From Engraulis encrasicolus (Eukaryota > Chordata > Actinopteri > Clupeiformes > Engraulidae), in the NCBI RefSeq assembly GCF_034702125.1, contig NC_085875.1, positions 42,754,770 through 42,818,769 on the forward strand: a DNA stretch of 64,000 nucleotides. The letters are read 5' to 3'. The notes below the pieces were generated by a model. That model searched no databases. It was not told where the DNA came from and was given only the letters and a program-made list of their open reading frames with translations. The translations under genes were made by a program, and so were the position numbers. Each line of letters begins with the position of its first letter. Position 1 is the first letter of the stretch. Below, one piece after another: positions 15,852 through 29,009 of this stretch.

Positions 15852-16311
15852 GTTGTCCTTTAAGTCACTGAACAGTATGCAAGAGGAAGTACAGTATCTC
15901 TTAACATCTTCAAGGCAACAAAATGGTACATCATTCAGCATCTCGGACCTTAGAAGAGGCCTATGTGATGTTTCAGGGTCAGCGTAATGCTTGGGGTTCT
16001 GGAAACTTGTCTCACACACACGCATAAACACTCATCGCTCACCAGTCGGGAATCTATGCAGCTCGTTACCGCTCACATAAACAACCGTAAGGGTAGCTCA
16101 GAAACAAAGGGCGACAAAAATGTCCCCAGAGTCCTAACATTAAGCCTCTTAAGCAGACCCAGTGTGTTTACTGTTTTTATTTTATTTTCTATTATTTCTT
16201 GAATGAGAGGCAAGGGGCATAGACAGTCTAAAATAAACATCAACAAGATCTTCACAATCACCCAGAGTACGTGACCACACCAGAGACCACTGCCAAACCT
16301 GTTATGGAAAA

Positions 16312-16701
16312 TAGTGTTGCACCGATACCATTTTTTAGCCCCGATACCGATACCCGATACCTGATTGTGCAGTATCGGCCGATACCGATACCATACCGAT
16401 ACTACTCTGTTCGAAATTTATATACAGTATATATATAAAAAGTTATATAGGCTACTACTTGGATGTAACATCATTGCTATTATGGCTTTGTCAGGCTGCT
16501 GCCTACTCCAGTAGAACTTTGTATACTTTTAAATACCTATGATATAAAAGAACTAAGATCAAGGCTCCGTTTAACTGTCATACTAGCATCTGTAAATGGT
16601 ATCGGTGCCCTATTTGTTGGTATCGGCCGATACCGATACCACCATTTTAGTGCAGTATCGGGGCCCCGGACGATACTGGTATCGGTATCGGTGCAACACT
16701 A
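16312..16701. mobile_element. 390-bp hAT-type MITE with 8-bp duplication ATGGAAAA
   Basis: The termini are TAGTGTTGCACCGATACC and GGTATCGGTGCAACACTA. They are flanked by exact 8-bp copies of ATGGAAAA at 16304-16311 and 16702-16709. The interior has many CCGATACCGATACC repeats in both orientations near each end. The 8-bp duplication and TAG-type ends are hallmarks of hAT elements. Confidence 0.9.
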
Positions 16702-17735
16702 ATGGAAAACAACAGAAATTTCCATCATACTCAGGCTGACAAATACCGTGACCCAGCCTTAGCCTTAGGCAATAAGCGTACGCTTACAGCTCCTAAGTCA
16801 AAGATATTTTAGTTTGTTTACATGTTTTGCTATAGTCTTTTAAAAAAGAGAAACAGTTGTGAATGGGCCGCATAAAGGAAGTGGAAGCGAGCTCCTGAAA
16901 AACGCACATACTTGGAATTATGAAATTGCATTACAGAATCTGTTCAAACAGTTACCAACACTCAATAAATCATATGTTTAGGCTGGGAAAAAATATTCTC
17001 AGCCACAAAAATGCTCCTATTGGCAGTACTACACATGAATGTGTGTGATTGGCAATTGTTGTTCTTCTGTGTCTTTTACAGATTCTCAAAGGATCAATGT
17101 GCTTGGTATGATGCTTTCCCAAATCACGTCAAGTAAAGTCATGTCGGCGTTATGCTTTCCCAAGTGACGTGGAAACTTCAAGAGATTTGTTTTTCAGCTG
17201 AACTCCCATTAAAGCGGGTCTGTGGAACCTGTTTGACTGTACAAACTAGGTGAAAGTTGCAACATGATTAGTCATAAAACGTGTTCTGCTTAATCAGCCT
17301 TTAGCGTTGTGAGATGTTTCATCCAAATTACACAAACGAAACTGGCACCTGAGCTAGCATACCTGCGAGCAATTTTCCAACAAGTTTGCCATATTTTTCT
17401 CAAGAGTTCAACTTGATCTGATTGTATGCTGCTTGTTTACGGAGAAGAGCAAGCGTGTGTGTGTGTTGGGTAGAGAAAACCTATGGAAACCATGATGGAT
17501 ACTTATATAACATAAAATAGCAATAGCATATTAATAATTCACATACTTCTTTTTTGGGAGGACTGTGTCTTTGCCTAAGCCTAAGGGGACTGCTGCCAAC
17601 ACTGGCCAACTGGAGAGCCCCCTGATTGTATAGCAGGCTATACGCTACGCTAGCAGTTGGGGTGGCAGTCCCCACAGGCCTCGCCGCCACCTCCATGGCA
17701 ACAGGTTTTGTGGAGGACATAAGAAGCCAGCAGTA

Positions 17736-18636
17736 GGGTGGTCGATGTTTAAAGGCGTAACGAAAAAAAAAAGAAAAAAAAAAGGAAAAAATAAAGCACT
17801 TAGAGGTCCGTGGAATTTCGCCTTATTTTTGCCATTTTTGGGAAAATGTGTCCTGCATCAACACATTGCATAGGCATGTCACACCGCAGGAAAAAGAAGT
17901 CACACCACAGGAAATTCACTGCATTATGGCCACTTTAATCCTTTTGTATACATGACTGACATCTGAGCTCATGCTAACTTGATAATGATATTGTGTTTAA
18001 TCTTAATATGTGTTTTCATTTATAAAAAACTTTTGTTCCTTCTATAAGAGCAGTCACACCACAGGACACCATAAAATGAACCTAAGCATTCCGTGACAGT
18101 AACATTGCCATATGTAGACATAAGAGGTGAATAGTCACCTTAAACTTCTACACCACTCTCCAATAACTGAGGTACTGACCGGTTAGGAGCCAGTCTTTAA
18201 GACCCTTGTAGCTGGCCTTGCAACTGCCCATTGTGACATGTATGTCACCCCACAGGACGCAATTTGTGTTACGAAATTGAACTTGTAGTTAATATTACTG
18301 TCTTGAGTTTTTCTCACATTCACATATCTTAATATAAAGTTAATATTTATGCAATCATGCCAAATGCTTCATACATTAATCAAAATGTTGTTGGTTAATT
18401 TATATATATCATTATATTCCAGGTTTCATTAATGTTACAGTCACACCGCAGGATATGACATACAACTTAAACCTTTACATCAATCTTAACAAAAATGTTT
18501 CTTCTCATCTAAGACTAATATGAAACATAATGTACCACATCTTCGGTCATTGACATTTGTTTTTTAAAGGAAAAATAACAGTTTTTTAGGTTTTTAACCA
18601 ATGTTACGAAAAAACAAGGCGTCACGTCAACCACCC
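17736..18636. mobile_element. ~0.9-kb non-autonomous element with repeated TCACACCRCAGGA motif
   Basis: The ends GGGTGGTCGATG and CGTCAACCACCC are short inverted repeats, followed inward by related GGCGTAACGAAAA / TTACGAAAAAACAAGGCG blocks. AGTA flanks both sides (17732-17735 and 18637-18640). The interior carries TCACACCRCAGGA or close variants near 17879, 17900, 18054, 18246 and 18440. Confidence 0.6.
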
Positions 18637-18989
18637 AGTAGCAGCATGCTCTAAAAACAAGATTTACTGCCCGGGCCCACTTCGGGTCAGCGGAGGGAGG
18701 AGATGAGGGTCAAACAGATTGACTGCATCGCTGTGTAAAGCCAGCCCCCGCACATAAAAAACTCTCCTCTCTGTCTTTGAACATCGTCGGGGACAATAGA
18801 CATGTGTCATTATTTACACATAACAATCACTCTCACTGCTGCTGGCTGGCTGCTGGCGGTCAGGATGTTACAGACAGAAGAGAATCTCTTACAACCGTTT
18901 TCCAATGTTGGCTTCTCAAGTATCTTGCCTAGCATGTTTCCAGTTATTAAGCTTATCCCTCTATTTCTCTTTAAAGTATTTCCTGGGCT

Positions 18990-19170
18990 TTTGACTTTAT
19001 TTGATGGGACAATCGAAGGTGGTGATAGGAAGTAAGTGGGAGAGAGATAGGGTCTCTCTCTCTGACAGGACAGTGGAGATCAGACAGGAAATGGCAAGGG
19101 GAGAGGGATGGATAAGGGGAATTCAGGGGAGTCCGAATTAGAACCTGTGTCCATGTGAGCATGTAACCCG
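18990..19170 (-). repeat. tRNA-type SINE 3' region, minus orientation
   Basis: The stretch TTTGATGGGACAATCGAAGG followed by GGTGATAGGAAGTAAGTGGGAGAG is the reverse complement of the 3' part of the SINE copies at 44030 and 53740 (CTTCCTGTCACCATCTGAAA then CTGTCCTATCAAATAAAGG). The 5' tRNA-like part is degenerate or missing. Confidence 0.55.
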
Positions 19171-19293
19171 AATGTGCGCCACAGCACCCCCGTGAAATGA
19201 CTCTCTTAGCATGTGCCAGTACTAGCAGAGAGAATACAAGAAGAATCTTACTATCTCTGGTACTAGCTCCTCTACAACCTTGGAAGTCACTGT

Positions 19294-19401
19294 GCTGTAG
19301 TAGTATAGTGTGGTGGTGGATGGGAACTGAGCTGTAGTAGTATAGTGTGGTGGTGGATGGGAACTGAGCTGTAGTAGTATAGTGTGGTGGTGGATGGGGA
19401 A
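19294..19401 (+). repeat. 37-bp minisatellite, about three copies
   Basis: The unit starts GCTGTAGTAGTATAGTGTGG, continues with TGGTGGATGGGAACTGA, and begins at 19294, 19331 and 19368. Confidence 0.9.
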
Positions 19402-19552
19402 CCGCAAGCAGCTGGGTAAGAGCTGCTGCAGGGTCAGTGGGTGACAGCCTGGGATGACATTTGAGGTCACCGCCCGGCTGCCACTTTGGATGCGACTGGG
19501 ACTCATCTTTGGAAGCCTTCAGACTGGAGCACCTGAGCAGCCAAAGGGGATA

Positions 19553-19671
<119 letters not shown>

Positions 19672-20268
19672 TGGTGTTATGGGCCTGTGGAGCTGCTGGT
19701 GGTGGTGAGTGACTCAGATGAATCGTGATCTGCTACGTGTGAGCGACAGCGTGACCGCCTGATCTGACAACCACATGGAAGTAGAAGAAGATGATGAAGA
19801 AGGAGAAGAAGTGAGTCACCATGGTGATGATGTCACAAGGGGGGGGCGTGAGAGGAGGAGAGGAGGAGGAGGAGTTGGTGGGTATGTGTGTGGGTGGGTG
19901 TTGCAGCACACCCTAAAAGAAAACCCCCACACACACGCGCAAGACTGAGGTGGCAGGCAGGCAGGCGGTACCGGTTCTCGAGCGACGCCAATTTGCATGC
20001 AGACGTCACAGCAACAGATGGGTCAACACATGCATGCAAACGCACACAAGTGTATTTGCGGACTAACTGCCAATGGCTCCCTGACATTTTGACGTCCTTA
20101 GAGATGGACTCTCTGAACTGTCTGTCTGCAATAGGCAAGCCAATGAGGATATGAAAAAAACAAGACAAGACATCCCCCACAAGACAGGCTTTATACAATA
20201 CCTGTAGGTCTATCTCTGCTTGTTACCTCTCCCTCTCTCAAAATCCAAAAGCTGAGGCAACAGGCTGC

Positions 20269-20437
<169 letters not shown>

Positions 20438-21142
20438 GATTGCATCCCCACCTGAAACCAAATCTGTATCATCATTTAGCTGTTTTTCTCTTTCTCTCCC
20501 TCCATCTCTACTCATTTATCCACAATTTTTCAGACACAAAACAAAAACACGCCAGAACAAAAACAGCAGATACGGTTGAAAAGGTAAGTGGCTACCAGTG
20601 AAAATAAAAATTACCTAATTTTAACCGTTTTCCACATATTCACCAAATATCAATGAAAGAAACACAAATATTTGTAAACAAATGATCTGAAAGTGGTATG
20701 AAATCATTTCACCCTGTAAAATTTAAATGCAATTTCCCTTTTTCCACCCGTTTCATTCAGCTCCAGTAGTGTTGCAGTAAGGAGAATGACAAACCAACCA
20801 CCACAACAAAGGCAAGCCATTTCAGAGGATAGTATAGCCCAGAAGAGCTACACAATCAACACTAAAAGATCATTTTTCCTATGTATAAGCTTACAGACAA
20901 TCAATATTTAAACAGTTTGACTTTTTAGTCCCTAACATCAAGATGTTTAGTGCGTATGCAAGCTGTAGTGTAGCGTACTGTATGTAGGCTATACAAGCTC
21001 AACAATTGCAGGTGTAAGCCTACCTGCTGTTCTATCCCTTTTTTGTCTCCTCACTTCCTCCTCTCCTTTCCCTGCATTTGTCATTTACCTTGTTCCTCTT
21101 TCAGGACTCCCATCTTTCCCCCAGGGCAAGATTCAGGCTAGA

Positions 21143-21153
21143 CCCCCCCCCCC

Positions 21154-21188
<35 letters not shown>
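21143..21188 (+). repeat. Poly-C followed by (CA)n
   Basis: A run of C residues passes straight into a short CA run. Confidence 0.95.
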
Positions 21189-21190
<2 letters not shown>

Positions 21191-21847
21191 CAATGAGAGG
21201 GTTTCCTCTTCTCGTTTCTGACAGGTTTTGCTGTCAGTCATTTTGTCACTAGCAACATGTGTTTGTACTTTGTCATTTAGCATTTAGTTCTTCATTTTTG
21301 TAAATCAGACAATGAAAAGCATTCAGTATCATAAAAAGAACTGCTCAGCATTTCTGTTTTCACATAATATTCACATAATGTTGTTGCGGGCGGCATTAAA
21401 ATTATTTTGACAAAAATGTAGGTCAAATGCTGGCCAGAATTTAGCATTGATGAGGGGGAACATAACCACAATAACAGCAGTCTCGCTGTAAAGTGGCATT
21501 TTTTGAACCCACCAGTCGCATGGGAGTAGCGAGACAGGATTTCCCAGAATGCTGTGCGTTAGACGCTTTGTATTTGCGGAGCAACACCCTTCCCCTGTTT
21601 ACTCAAGTGCAGGTGTGGGGTGAGGGACTATTATGCGTTGACCTTTAAGCACACACAGGCCCATTATATGCTTATTATGTTTCTATAGCACTACACATGG
21701 TGTGTCAACAAAAACAAGCTACTGCAATGTACTCCTCCTTTCCCTTCCTCGCTTTTCCTCACTAAAAATACTGACTGTGGACACAAAGCACATTATGATA
21801 CAGCTGGCACCTCAACTTATTTCGATGTCACTGGAAAACAGTTGCAC

Positions 21848-21892
21848 TTTGATGAAGGACATTGAGTCCGAAACGTCGTGCCAATAAATCTT
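21848..21892 (+). repeat. Short interspersed-repeat tail (CCGAAACGTC motif)
   Basis: CACTTTGATGAAGGACATTG followed by AGTCCGAAACGTCGTG and CCAATAAA resembles the conserved GAAGAAGGC...CCGAAACGT tail found in many fish interspersed repeats. The rest of the element is not recognisable. Confidence 0.4.
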
Positions 21893-23246
21893 CTGGGAGC
21901 ATTTACAGTGTTGCGGACCTTTACTTTCTTTTCAGTTATCTTACGTTTGGTCCAGCACCTGTGCCACTGATGTGCGCGCACTCTTTGACTTACTGGAAAA
22001 CAATAACAGACTATCTGGCTTCAGAAGGCATTTTTGAGAGAGAAAAAAACCAAGCTTTGTCTTTAAAACGAATTCATTAAATTTGAATAATTGTGAGGAA
22101 TGACAAAAGTGTTTCACAGAGCAGCTAAGAATTGGCAATGCTGTCTCCAACGGGCGGCAAATATATGGCAAACCCCTACCACAATATCTCCCCCATAAAA
22201 CACCTTTAGGGCAGAACAGGGTACGGCTTCCTTCCCATGTGGGTTCCCCACAGCATGAAACGAGTTAAACAGACACGCAGACAGAGAGCAGACCTGTTTA
22301 ACAAAAAGCAGTCAGGGAGGCAGTAGAGAAAGACATGCTCGGGCATGCCCCTCCAAAAAAAGAAGGATCTGAATTATTACCATGTTATAACTTAAGTAAG
22401 CTAGTTCATAATGATTGAGCCGACAACATAACTTCCAAAAAGGTCTTCCCGACAGACCCGTCTGCTCATTCTCTAAAAAGAAGGTATGTGAAAATCACAA
22501 CAGTGGCTCGGTATTGCAAACGACAAGAATCACAAGACATTCCTGCCTCTTAACAATCACACACAGCTCAGTGACCAACTACAAGTGCATAAATGGACAT
22601 CAACTAATGTTTTTGTCTGTGAATCACTCAAGCGAATGTTGTGCTTTGGTAGCCGGCAACATTCTCGTCATAACTCTGGTCTTATTAAAACATGGTTTCA
22701 TCTCCCTGGCTTTGATGGGACTTAATAAATAAAAAAACTCTCGTGTCTCTGTGACTGAAGTGGAAATATGCCATGTCTGATCAGCAACACAGCCAGAAAT
22801 GTTGGGGCCTATTAAAGAAGAGCCCTTAATACCAGCCCAACACACACACACACACACAGTGTCTAGGCCAAACAGATGAACAAACCACACTTTGTAGACA
22901 AATGGCACCATGATTTGGTGTCATGTTCATTTCATTATAGATTCCCATACAGAGAATTTATCCAGCCTTATACTGGCCGTCATAGTCATATGGTTTCAAA
23001 CAGGTGGAAAGCATCACAAGAACACAGACCAAACCACAACACACTCTGTGCCTGCTACCATGGCCATTCATTCAGCGCACCTGTGAAGTTGCTGGCCACA
23101 GAAATGCAAAAAGCGAGGATGCATTCCAGTGTTAACAACAATAAGTAAGCTGATCACTTCTAGGCCCAACACATGAGTGGAGCTGTATGGCTGCCAAATG
23201 GAAGCATTAGAGCACCACAGTAAAGCCTATGTGGCGTTCCACCACC

Positions 23247-23256
23247 TCTCTCTCCC

Positions 23257-23290
<34 letters not shown>

Positions 23291-23302
23291 TCTTTCTGTC
23301 TT

Positions 23303-23338
<36 letters not shown>

Positions 23339-23471
23339 CCTCCCTCACTCTCTCTCTCCTTCTTTCTGTCTCGATCTCTCTCTCTCTCTCTCTCTCTCCA
23401 TCCCTCACTCTCTCTCCTTCTTTCTGTCTCGGTCTCTCCGTCCGTCTCTGTCTGTCTGTCTGTCTGTCTGT

Positions 23472-23547
<76 letters not shown>

Positions 23548-23563
23548 ACGTGTCTCTCCCCCC

Positions 23564-23603
<40 letters not shown>

Positions 23604-23631
23604 CCGTCTCTGTTTGTCTGTCTGTCTGTCT

Positions 23632-23699
<68 letters not shown>
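23247..23699 (+). repeat. Compound (CT)n pyrimidine tract with internal duplication
   Basis: About 450 bp of CT repeats are broken by recurring CCTTCTTTCTGTCTYGATCT (three times, diverged) and CCGTCCGTCTCTGTNTGTCT (twice), so larger blocks were duplicated. Confidence 0.97.
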
Positions 23700-23704
<5 letters not shown>

Positions 23705-24965
23705 TCCATCAATCCGGCAGATTAAGGCAACGGGCCTGGATGCGGCCTGTCGTGTCCTGTCAGTCTTTCTGCATGACTACGCCACCATGGATGTGCAGTG
23801 ACCCTTGGCAGCGCCATGCTACCTGAGGTTGCGTTTTTCCCACTGCGCTAAGCCCTGTGATTCTGTTTTTTTTTCTCCATCCTTTCTTTTTTTTTTACTT
23901 CGCGTCAGCGGCCCAATGCTATTACGAGACGGAGAGCCAACCTCAGTCGTTGCTAAGCTCAGATGATCTCCAGATTTGCATGGGATGCGATGGGAGGGAG
24001 GCTGCACGATACAGTGCCTGTGCCAACTTGGCAGGCTAATAGCAGGTGACCTTTCCATGAGAAAAGCTACTTCAAACAGCATCCAAACCATGATCAGTGT
24101 ACACAGCCGTCATCCAGCTACTTAGAGGGGTTTTGGAGTCATTGTTTAAGGACAAACCATCTGAGTGCTCTAAGGGGGGATAATTTATTGTAATCAATGA
24201 CTAGGAGCAACTAATTATATGTTCATTCACATTATTGCACAACACATGTTCACTTAGAAATCCAAAGTTCCCCAGAACAATAGCTTCCTCAAGGGAAGAG
24301 CTGTTTTGGGCAGTCCCAGCTGTTGTGTGGATCAAAACAAGCAGGTAAGTCACAAAGAGAGAGGACGTTTACCAACATCATGACCAATGGGATGACTTGG
24401 AAGAAAGAGGTTGCATAAGGTGTTTTTCCTCATGCACTCAATCATGACTGAATCATCCTCAAAACATCCTCCTCTTCTGATAGACTCATCAAAACATACA
24501 ACATCTTATCATTCAACATACAAAACATATACTGTTCCTCTCATTCATAAGTCTACCAAAGCATGATCGATGACTTGTACACCATGTACACAAAATCTGT
24601 CCTACTGACCTCCATTCATTTGCATGGAAACTTCATCTGTGGAGCCACTTCCGGCCACAAAGTGTGTTGACAACAGACCTCACCAACATGGCAGGTGGAT
24701 TTTGTCAAGGTGGCCGGCCGCCGCCTTAACAATTAAGTGTTGGGGGAAACTACCAATAGGTCCCCCTTTCTCCCCAATCCTACATGAAACCTTCCCGCTG
24801 TGGGCATGCATCCAGGCACACAATACATGCAAATCATGGCAACATGAAGGGAAAAGATGTCCCTGGGCTACCCTTGATAAACTGGGCACAGATTGTTTTT
24901 CTTGTGAAAGACAAAAAGCCTATCTGCCATGAATCGGTGCTTCTGTGGGTCAGAAGGAAAGTAGT

Positions 24966-25062
24966 TAGCCTGATGAACCAGACTAAATGTGGATGTCTAA
25001 TTTAAACAAAACAAAACAAAACATTTTGCCGTCCAGCGGGTGGCGCTGGTTCACCAGGCTAG
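24966..25062. mobile_element. 97-bp hAT-like MITE with 8-bp duplication AAAGTAGT
   Basis: The ends TAGCCTGATGAACCAG and CTGGTTCACCAGGCTAG are inverted repeats. AAAGTAGT occurs exactly on both sides (24958-24965 and 25063-25070). The middle holds (AAAAC)n. It is very short, so it must be non-autonomous. Confidence 0.85.
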
Positions 25063-27058
25063 AAAGTAGTAACAAATAGACATTCATCTTTCCATCACGT
25101 GTAGAAATGTAGCCAATATTTCTTGAAACAATTTGATTACTCCGTGTTGTTCCAGGGGCACACTCTCAGAAAAGACTCTCTAGATAACAAGAATATCCAC
25201 TGACAGCCATTCGCAGGAGCTGCACCATGTATGTGTGTGTGTGTATGTTTGTGTGTGTGTGTGACCCGACCAAGAGGTGACCAGTTCTGGTCCACATGTC
25301 GCTGTCCCTGTCCCTCAGGCCCCTACATCTTGTGTGACCTCAAAGGCCCAGATGTAGGCCACTAGTGATCAGCCAACTCACTCGCTCTCTCTCTAATCAT
25401 GGGCCGCGACCTAAAAATAAACCTGTGGCAGCATTTCTCACGCCCATTAAAAATACTACGACCGACTGACCGACCCGAGCTTGCCTAAAAAGTCCATCCA
25501 AGCCAAGAGCCGGAGAAAATAGCTTACAGTATATTCTGCTTAGTAAGAGTAAAACTTCTGGGAGATTCCAGAAGTAAAGAGGATTTTGAAGGATAAGTTT
25601 CAAGTGCTGGTTGATAGCTGGTGCTGGTGGGGTGACCTCTGAACTTGGTTGCAACAGATCAGTGTAGTAGTTGGCGTTTCAGATACTCCAGCCAACTTGG
25701 AACGGCATGACAAGCACTGGGCGGTCTCTAAATCTTAGGCGGACAACTACAGAGAGACTGTTCAGAGAGGCAGGGAATACTTTCTGCTGCATTTTTCTAC
25801 TAGGAACAAATTCAGAGAATTGTATTCTTTCGCTTAATAGTGGGAGAGTGACGTGTAGTCTCACACTAAATTTGGATCATGACTCAACTCTCCTCAGATT
25901 CAGTCTATGTGCTTGTGCCAGCCACAAACCTCAAAACAAATGTAAAAGTAGTTGATGGCAAGCCTACATAAGTGTAATTGTCATTGTTACATCATGACAT
26001 GGTTTTTCACTTTAAGACCATTTCAAACGCTCAAAAATGGCCATCAAACCAAACCATTAACTAGGACAAGGAGCTTTTGTCTGGAGAATGAGTGTCAAGT
26101 CATCCTTGTAAACTTCTCAACCTGGCAATATCTCACTCAAACCCAATGACTGCTCTCACTGAGCAGGCTTCAAGTCAGACTAGTAATACTCTGCACTCAG
26201 CAGCAGCACAAAGATGACAAACATGTGTCACGAGAGAGAGAGTACTGTAACGTTAAATACACTGAATTCGGAATTCAAGTTCGACCAGAAGGGTCCCTAA
26301 GGTTGTCAGAGAGAAATGGCAGAGTGATGAGGTCACTCATAGCAAGCATGCTTTATTATGTTTAGAGGGAGGTTTGCAGCATTGGTTTCACTACGCTGAG
26401 CACAATGGAATGCATGGAATTTTCAAGAAGCTCTCGAGCCTTCAAAAGTAAGGAGACGTTAGAACAGAAAATAAAATGTAACTCGCGTATGAATGGCCAC
26501 ACATCACACACTCACTGTCTGGCCTTGTTTGAAATCAGTTTGTGGTAATTTAGCAGCGAAGTGTCAACAGCGGTGGTTCGTTGATTCGTAGTGTAGTGTT
26601 CAACTTGAGTCAGACAAGTGCCTTTTATGGCCAGTCATATTCCAGACAGTAGGCCTACCTGTAGCCTATTTCAGCTTTGGTTGTACTGTATCACCATTCA
26701 TGACAATGAAAACATCTGGCCTGAGCCTACAGACGTGAGAACCGAAGATTTGTAAACAACAGTAGGACATACGCTTAACAATATTACCAGCTGTCACCCC
26801 ATTTGTTTGTTTGTATACCGGTATTTCACTAGATTCAAACAACGTTAACACACAGTCACGCGACTGACACAGCTGTTTAAAAAGTTATTGGCAGACTGTG
26901 CGATGTTTCTACAGACGCAAGCAAGCTAGTGTCTACGATACCCATGGCTGTTATAGGCAAAGCACAACAACGCAAGGTCAGTTTGGCTCCCCAAACGACA
27001 AATCGTGGAATTTGAATGAGACGAAGACGGCGTAAGTGTACACTGTCGATCCTCTTAC

Positions 27059-27110
27059 CTTGCATCCACTCGACAACTTGCTTTGGCGTCCACTTTGTAA
27101 TTGGCTCCAT
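27059..27110 (-). CDS. cnksr3: CNKSR-family scaffold protein, first coding exon only (partial gene)
   Basis: Read on the minus strand, this exon encodes MEPITKWTPKQVVEWMQ plus the first base of a glycine codon, followed by a consensus donor (CAAG|GTAAGAGG, GT at 27058-27057). The peptide matches the start of the N-terminal SAM domain of connector enhancer of KSR proteins, which begins MEPV-KWSP-QVVDW-.G in CNKSR2 and CNKSR3. The exon break after the WMQ/WMK-G residues also fits that family. An in-frame ATG three codons upstream (27119) would add MQT, but the family start favours 27110. These proteins are membrane-associated scaffolds in Ras/MAPK signalling, and CNKSR3 is also linked to aldosterone-regulated ENaC control. 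I found no second exon (the LDDCLQQY block) to the left, so intron 1 would exceed 27 kb. CNKSR2 is the main alternative; the lack of the extra N-terminal residues of human CNKSR2 favours CNKSR3. The family call is firm and the paralogue call is inference. Confidence 0.72.
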
Positions 27111-27119
27111 TGTTTGCAT

Positions 27120-27440
27120 GTTTGACGAACACAGAGTAGACGAAGTTAGATCAAAACTTCATAGCTTCAGTCGGTCGAGATGAGTTAGTCGATGAGCTGT
27201 TTACTGCATTGCTGTGATATTTCCATTCCTGTGTCAATGGCTCGTGGTCAAAAGCTGCCGCACAGTGAGCCGAGCACTTCACGTTTTGGTGGTTTGGGAA
27301 CTTTCATTCACGCATGGCTCAGAGAAACAAGGCGGAGAAAAAAGGTCTCTGGGGTTTACCCGTGGTTCAAGTTGCAGTATCTAATCCATTTCTCAAACCA
27401 CTTCGCTTCATCGAGGACTGAGAGGGGGAGGAGCGAGTAG
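27120..27440 (-). promoter_or_regulatory. Presumed 5' UTR and promoter region of the CNKSR-like gene
   Basis: This is the sequence immediately upstream of the CNKSR-like start codon on the minus strand. It is richer in CpG than the flanking AT-rich DNA and has no microsatellite. I see no clear TATA box at a fixed position. The assignment rests only on its place before a first coding exon. Confidence 0.35.
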
Positions 27441-27549
27441 GCTATCCTACAATGAACGGATTCTTTGACAATAAATCTGAGGATTAGGCTAAATTATTTA
27501 ATATAGGCCTAATTAATTATGCAGTCTGTGTCTGTGTGAAATAAATAAG

Positions 27550-28488
27550 TGTAGGGGAGAGCAGGGACGAATGAAACACTTTTTACTTAATGGTTATTTT
27601 CAAAAATAATAAAGCAGATGAAAAGCATTTTGTGATATGATCAACAACCTATATGCATATTCTAATAGTTACAGTTGTAATTTAACACAACCGTTAAGGT
27701 ATCACGTTTATTTTTAACTTTGAATGCAACCTGTCGTTTGTTTCATCCGTCCCTCACTGTCGGGACGGATGAAACACACATGAGGGACGAATGAAACAGT
27801 GGGTTGTAAACAGAAATAATTCACTGTACTCTATTTTTTATGAAACACACATGACAATGTACTACTACACTTCTCCTGAGTAAAATATTATACAATTTAT
27901 CAAACTATAAATGGGTGATAGATAGCGTTTTTCCACGAGGGTAAATGCGCTAGACCCATATTTCCATTATGGTATTTTTTCTGCCAATCTGATGACTAAA
28001 TTTAATCTAAAACACTTATTCTATAATTATTATGCCGTTTACTTAAGTCTTGATGCGGGATTTACAGTGGATCCTCCTGTTTCATTTTGATCCAGCTTTA
28101 AGTCGAGAGGGACGGATGAAACGGGTGTTTCATTCGTCCCGACAGTGTCTACTGACACTAAAATCCTTTTTACCTGTAAATTCGACAACTTTGACATTTC
28201 ATACTGTCAGGTATGTTAAAGGAACGATTCATCTGCTGTATGAACATAACATTACTGCATAAAACAGCCAAAAGAACTTTTGATCACAAAAAAACTAAGA
28301 CGTCAAAAACAGGCTCGTGGGGTTAACGTTGGAACTAGGTGACGTCACGGCACGAGCTTTCTCGGGGTTGTCAAGTATTCTGTGCTGAATGTACTGACCG
28401 AATATTATGTTTGAGATGTGTATTGTTTTCGAGTAAATCGCAGTGTTTCATTCGTCCCGTGTTTCATTCGTCCCTGCTCTCCCCTACA
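27550..28488. mobile_element. 939-bp element with many GGGACGRATGAAAC motifs
   Basis: The termini TGTAGGGGAGAGCAGGGACG and CGTCCCTGCTCTCCCCTACA are perfect inverted repeats. The motif GGGACGAATGAAAC or GGGACGGATGAAAC, in either orientation, occurs at about 27565, 27739, 27764, 27784, 28109, 28127, 28443 and 28460. No ORF resembling a transposase is present. It lies just upstream of the CNKSR-like first exon. Confidence 0.75.
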
Positions 28489-28841
28489 TATTTAACAAAG
28501 CAAATAGATGACAGAAATACCCAAGCCTTCAAGATAAGGGGTCTTGTTTTATTTGTTTATAAAAATAATTTAAAAAATAATTATGTTGCCTATAAATAGT
28601 GTATCTAGTCTGCCCCTTTGATTATGAGCTTATTTCATAAAGATGTATTAACGTTTTGAACACGAGGTTTGTCAGTCAATCCTACCAGAGCAGTAGGCTA
28701 TGTAGAGCCAGCACTTGATTATTTTCAACCCACAGACGCCTCCTGCCGGTTTAAATGGTAACTTACATTTGTTCACTGAACTATCATGCACATTGAACTA
28801 AGAATATTAATTGCCTTTTTTCATATTTTTACGTGTTTTTT

Positions 28842-29009
<168 letters not shown>

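Noticed and set aside
23177..23801. Ser-Leu-rich frames of up to 190 codons
   Set aside because: They are translations of the (CT)n tract in several frames, with no non-repeat coding content or splice context.
26877..27119. The full 80-codon minus frame as a single protein
   Set aside because: Only its first 20 codons are coding; a consensus donor follows, and the remainder is intron read-through.
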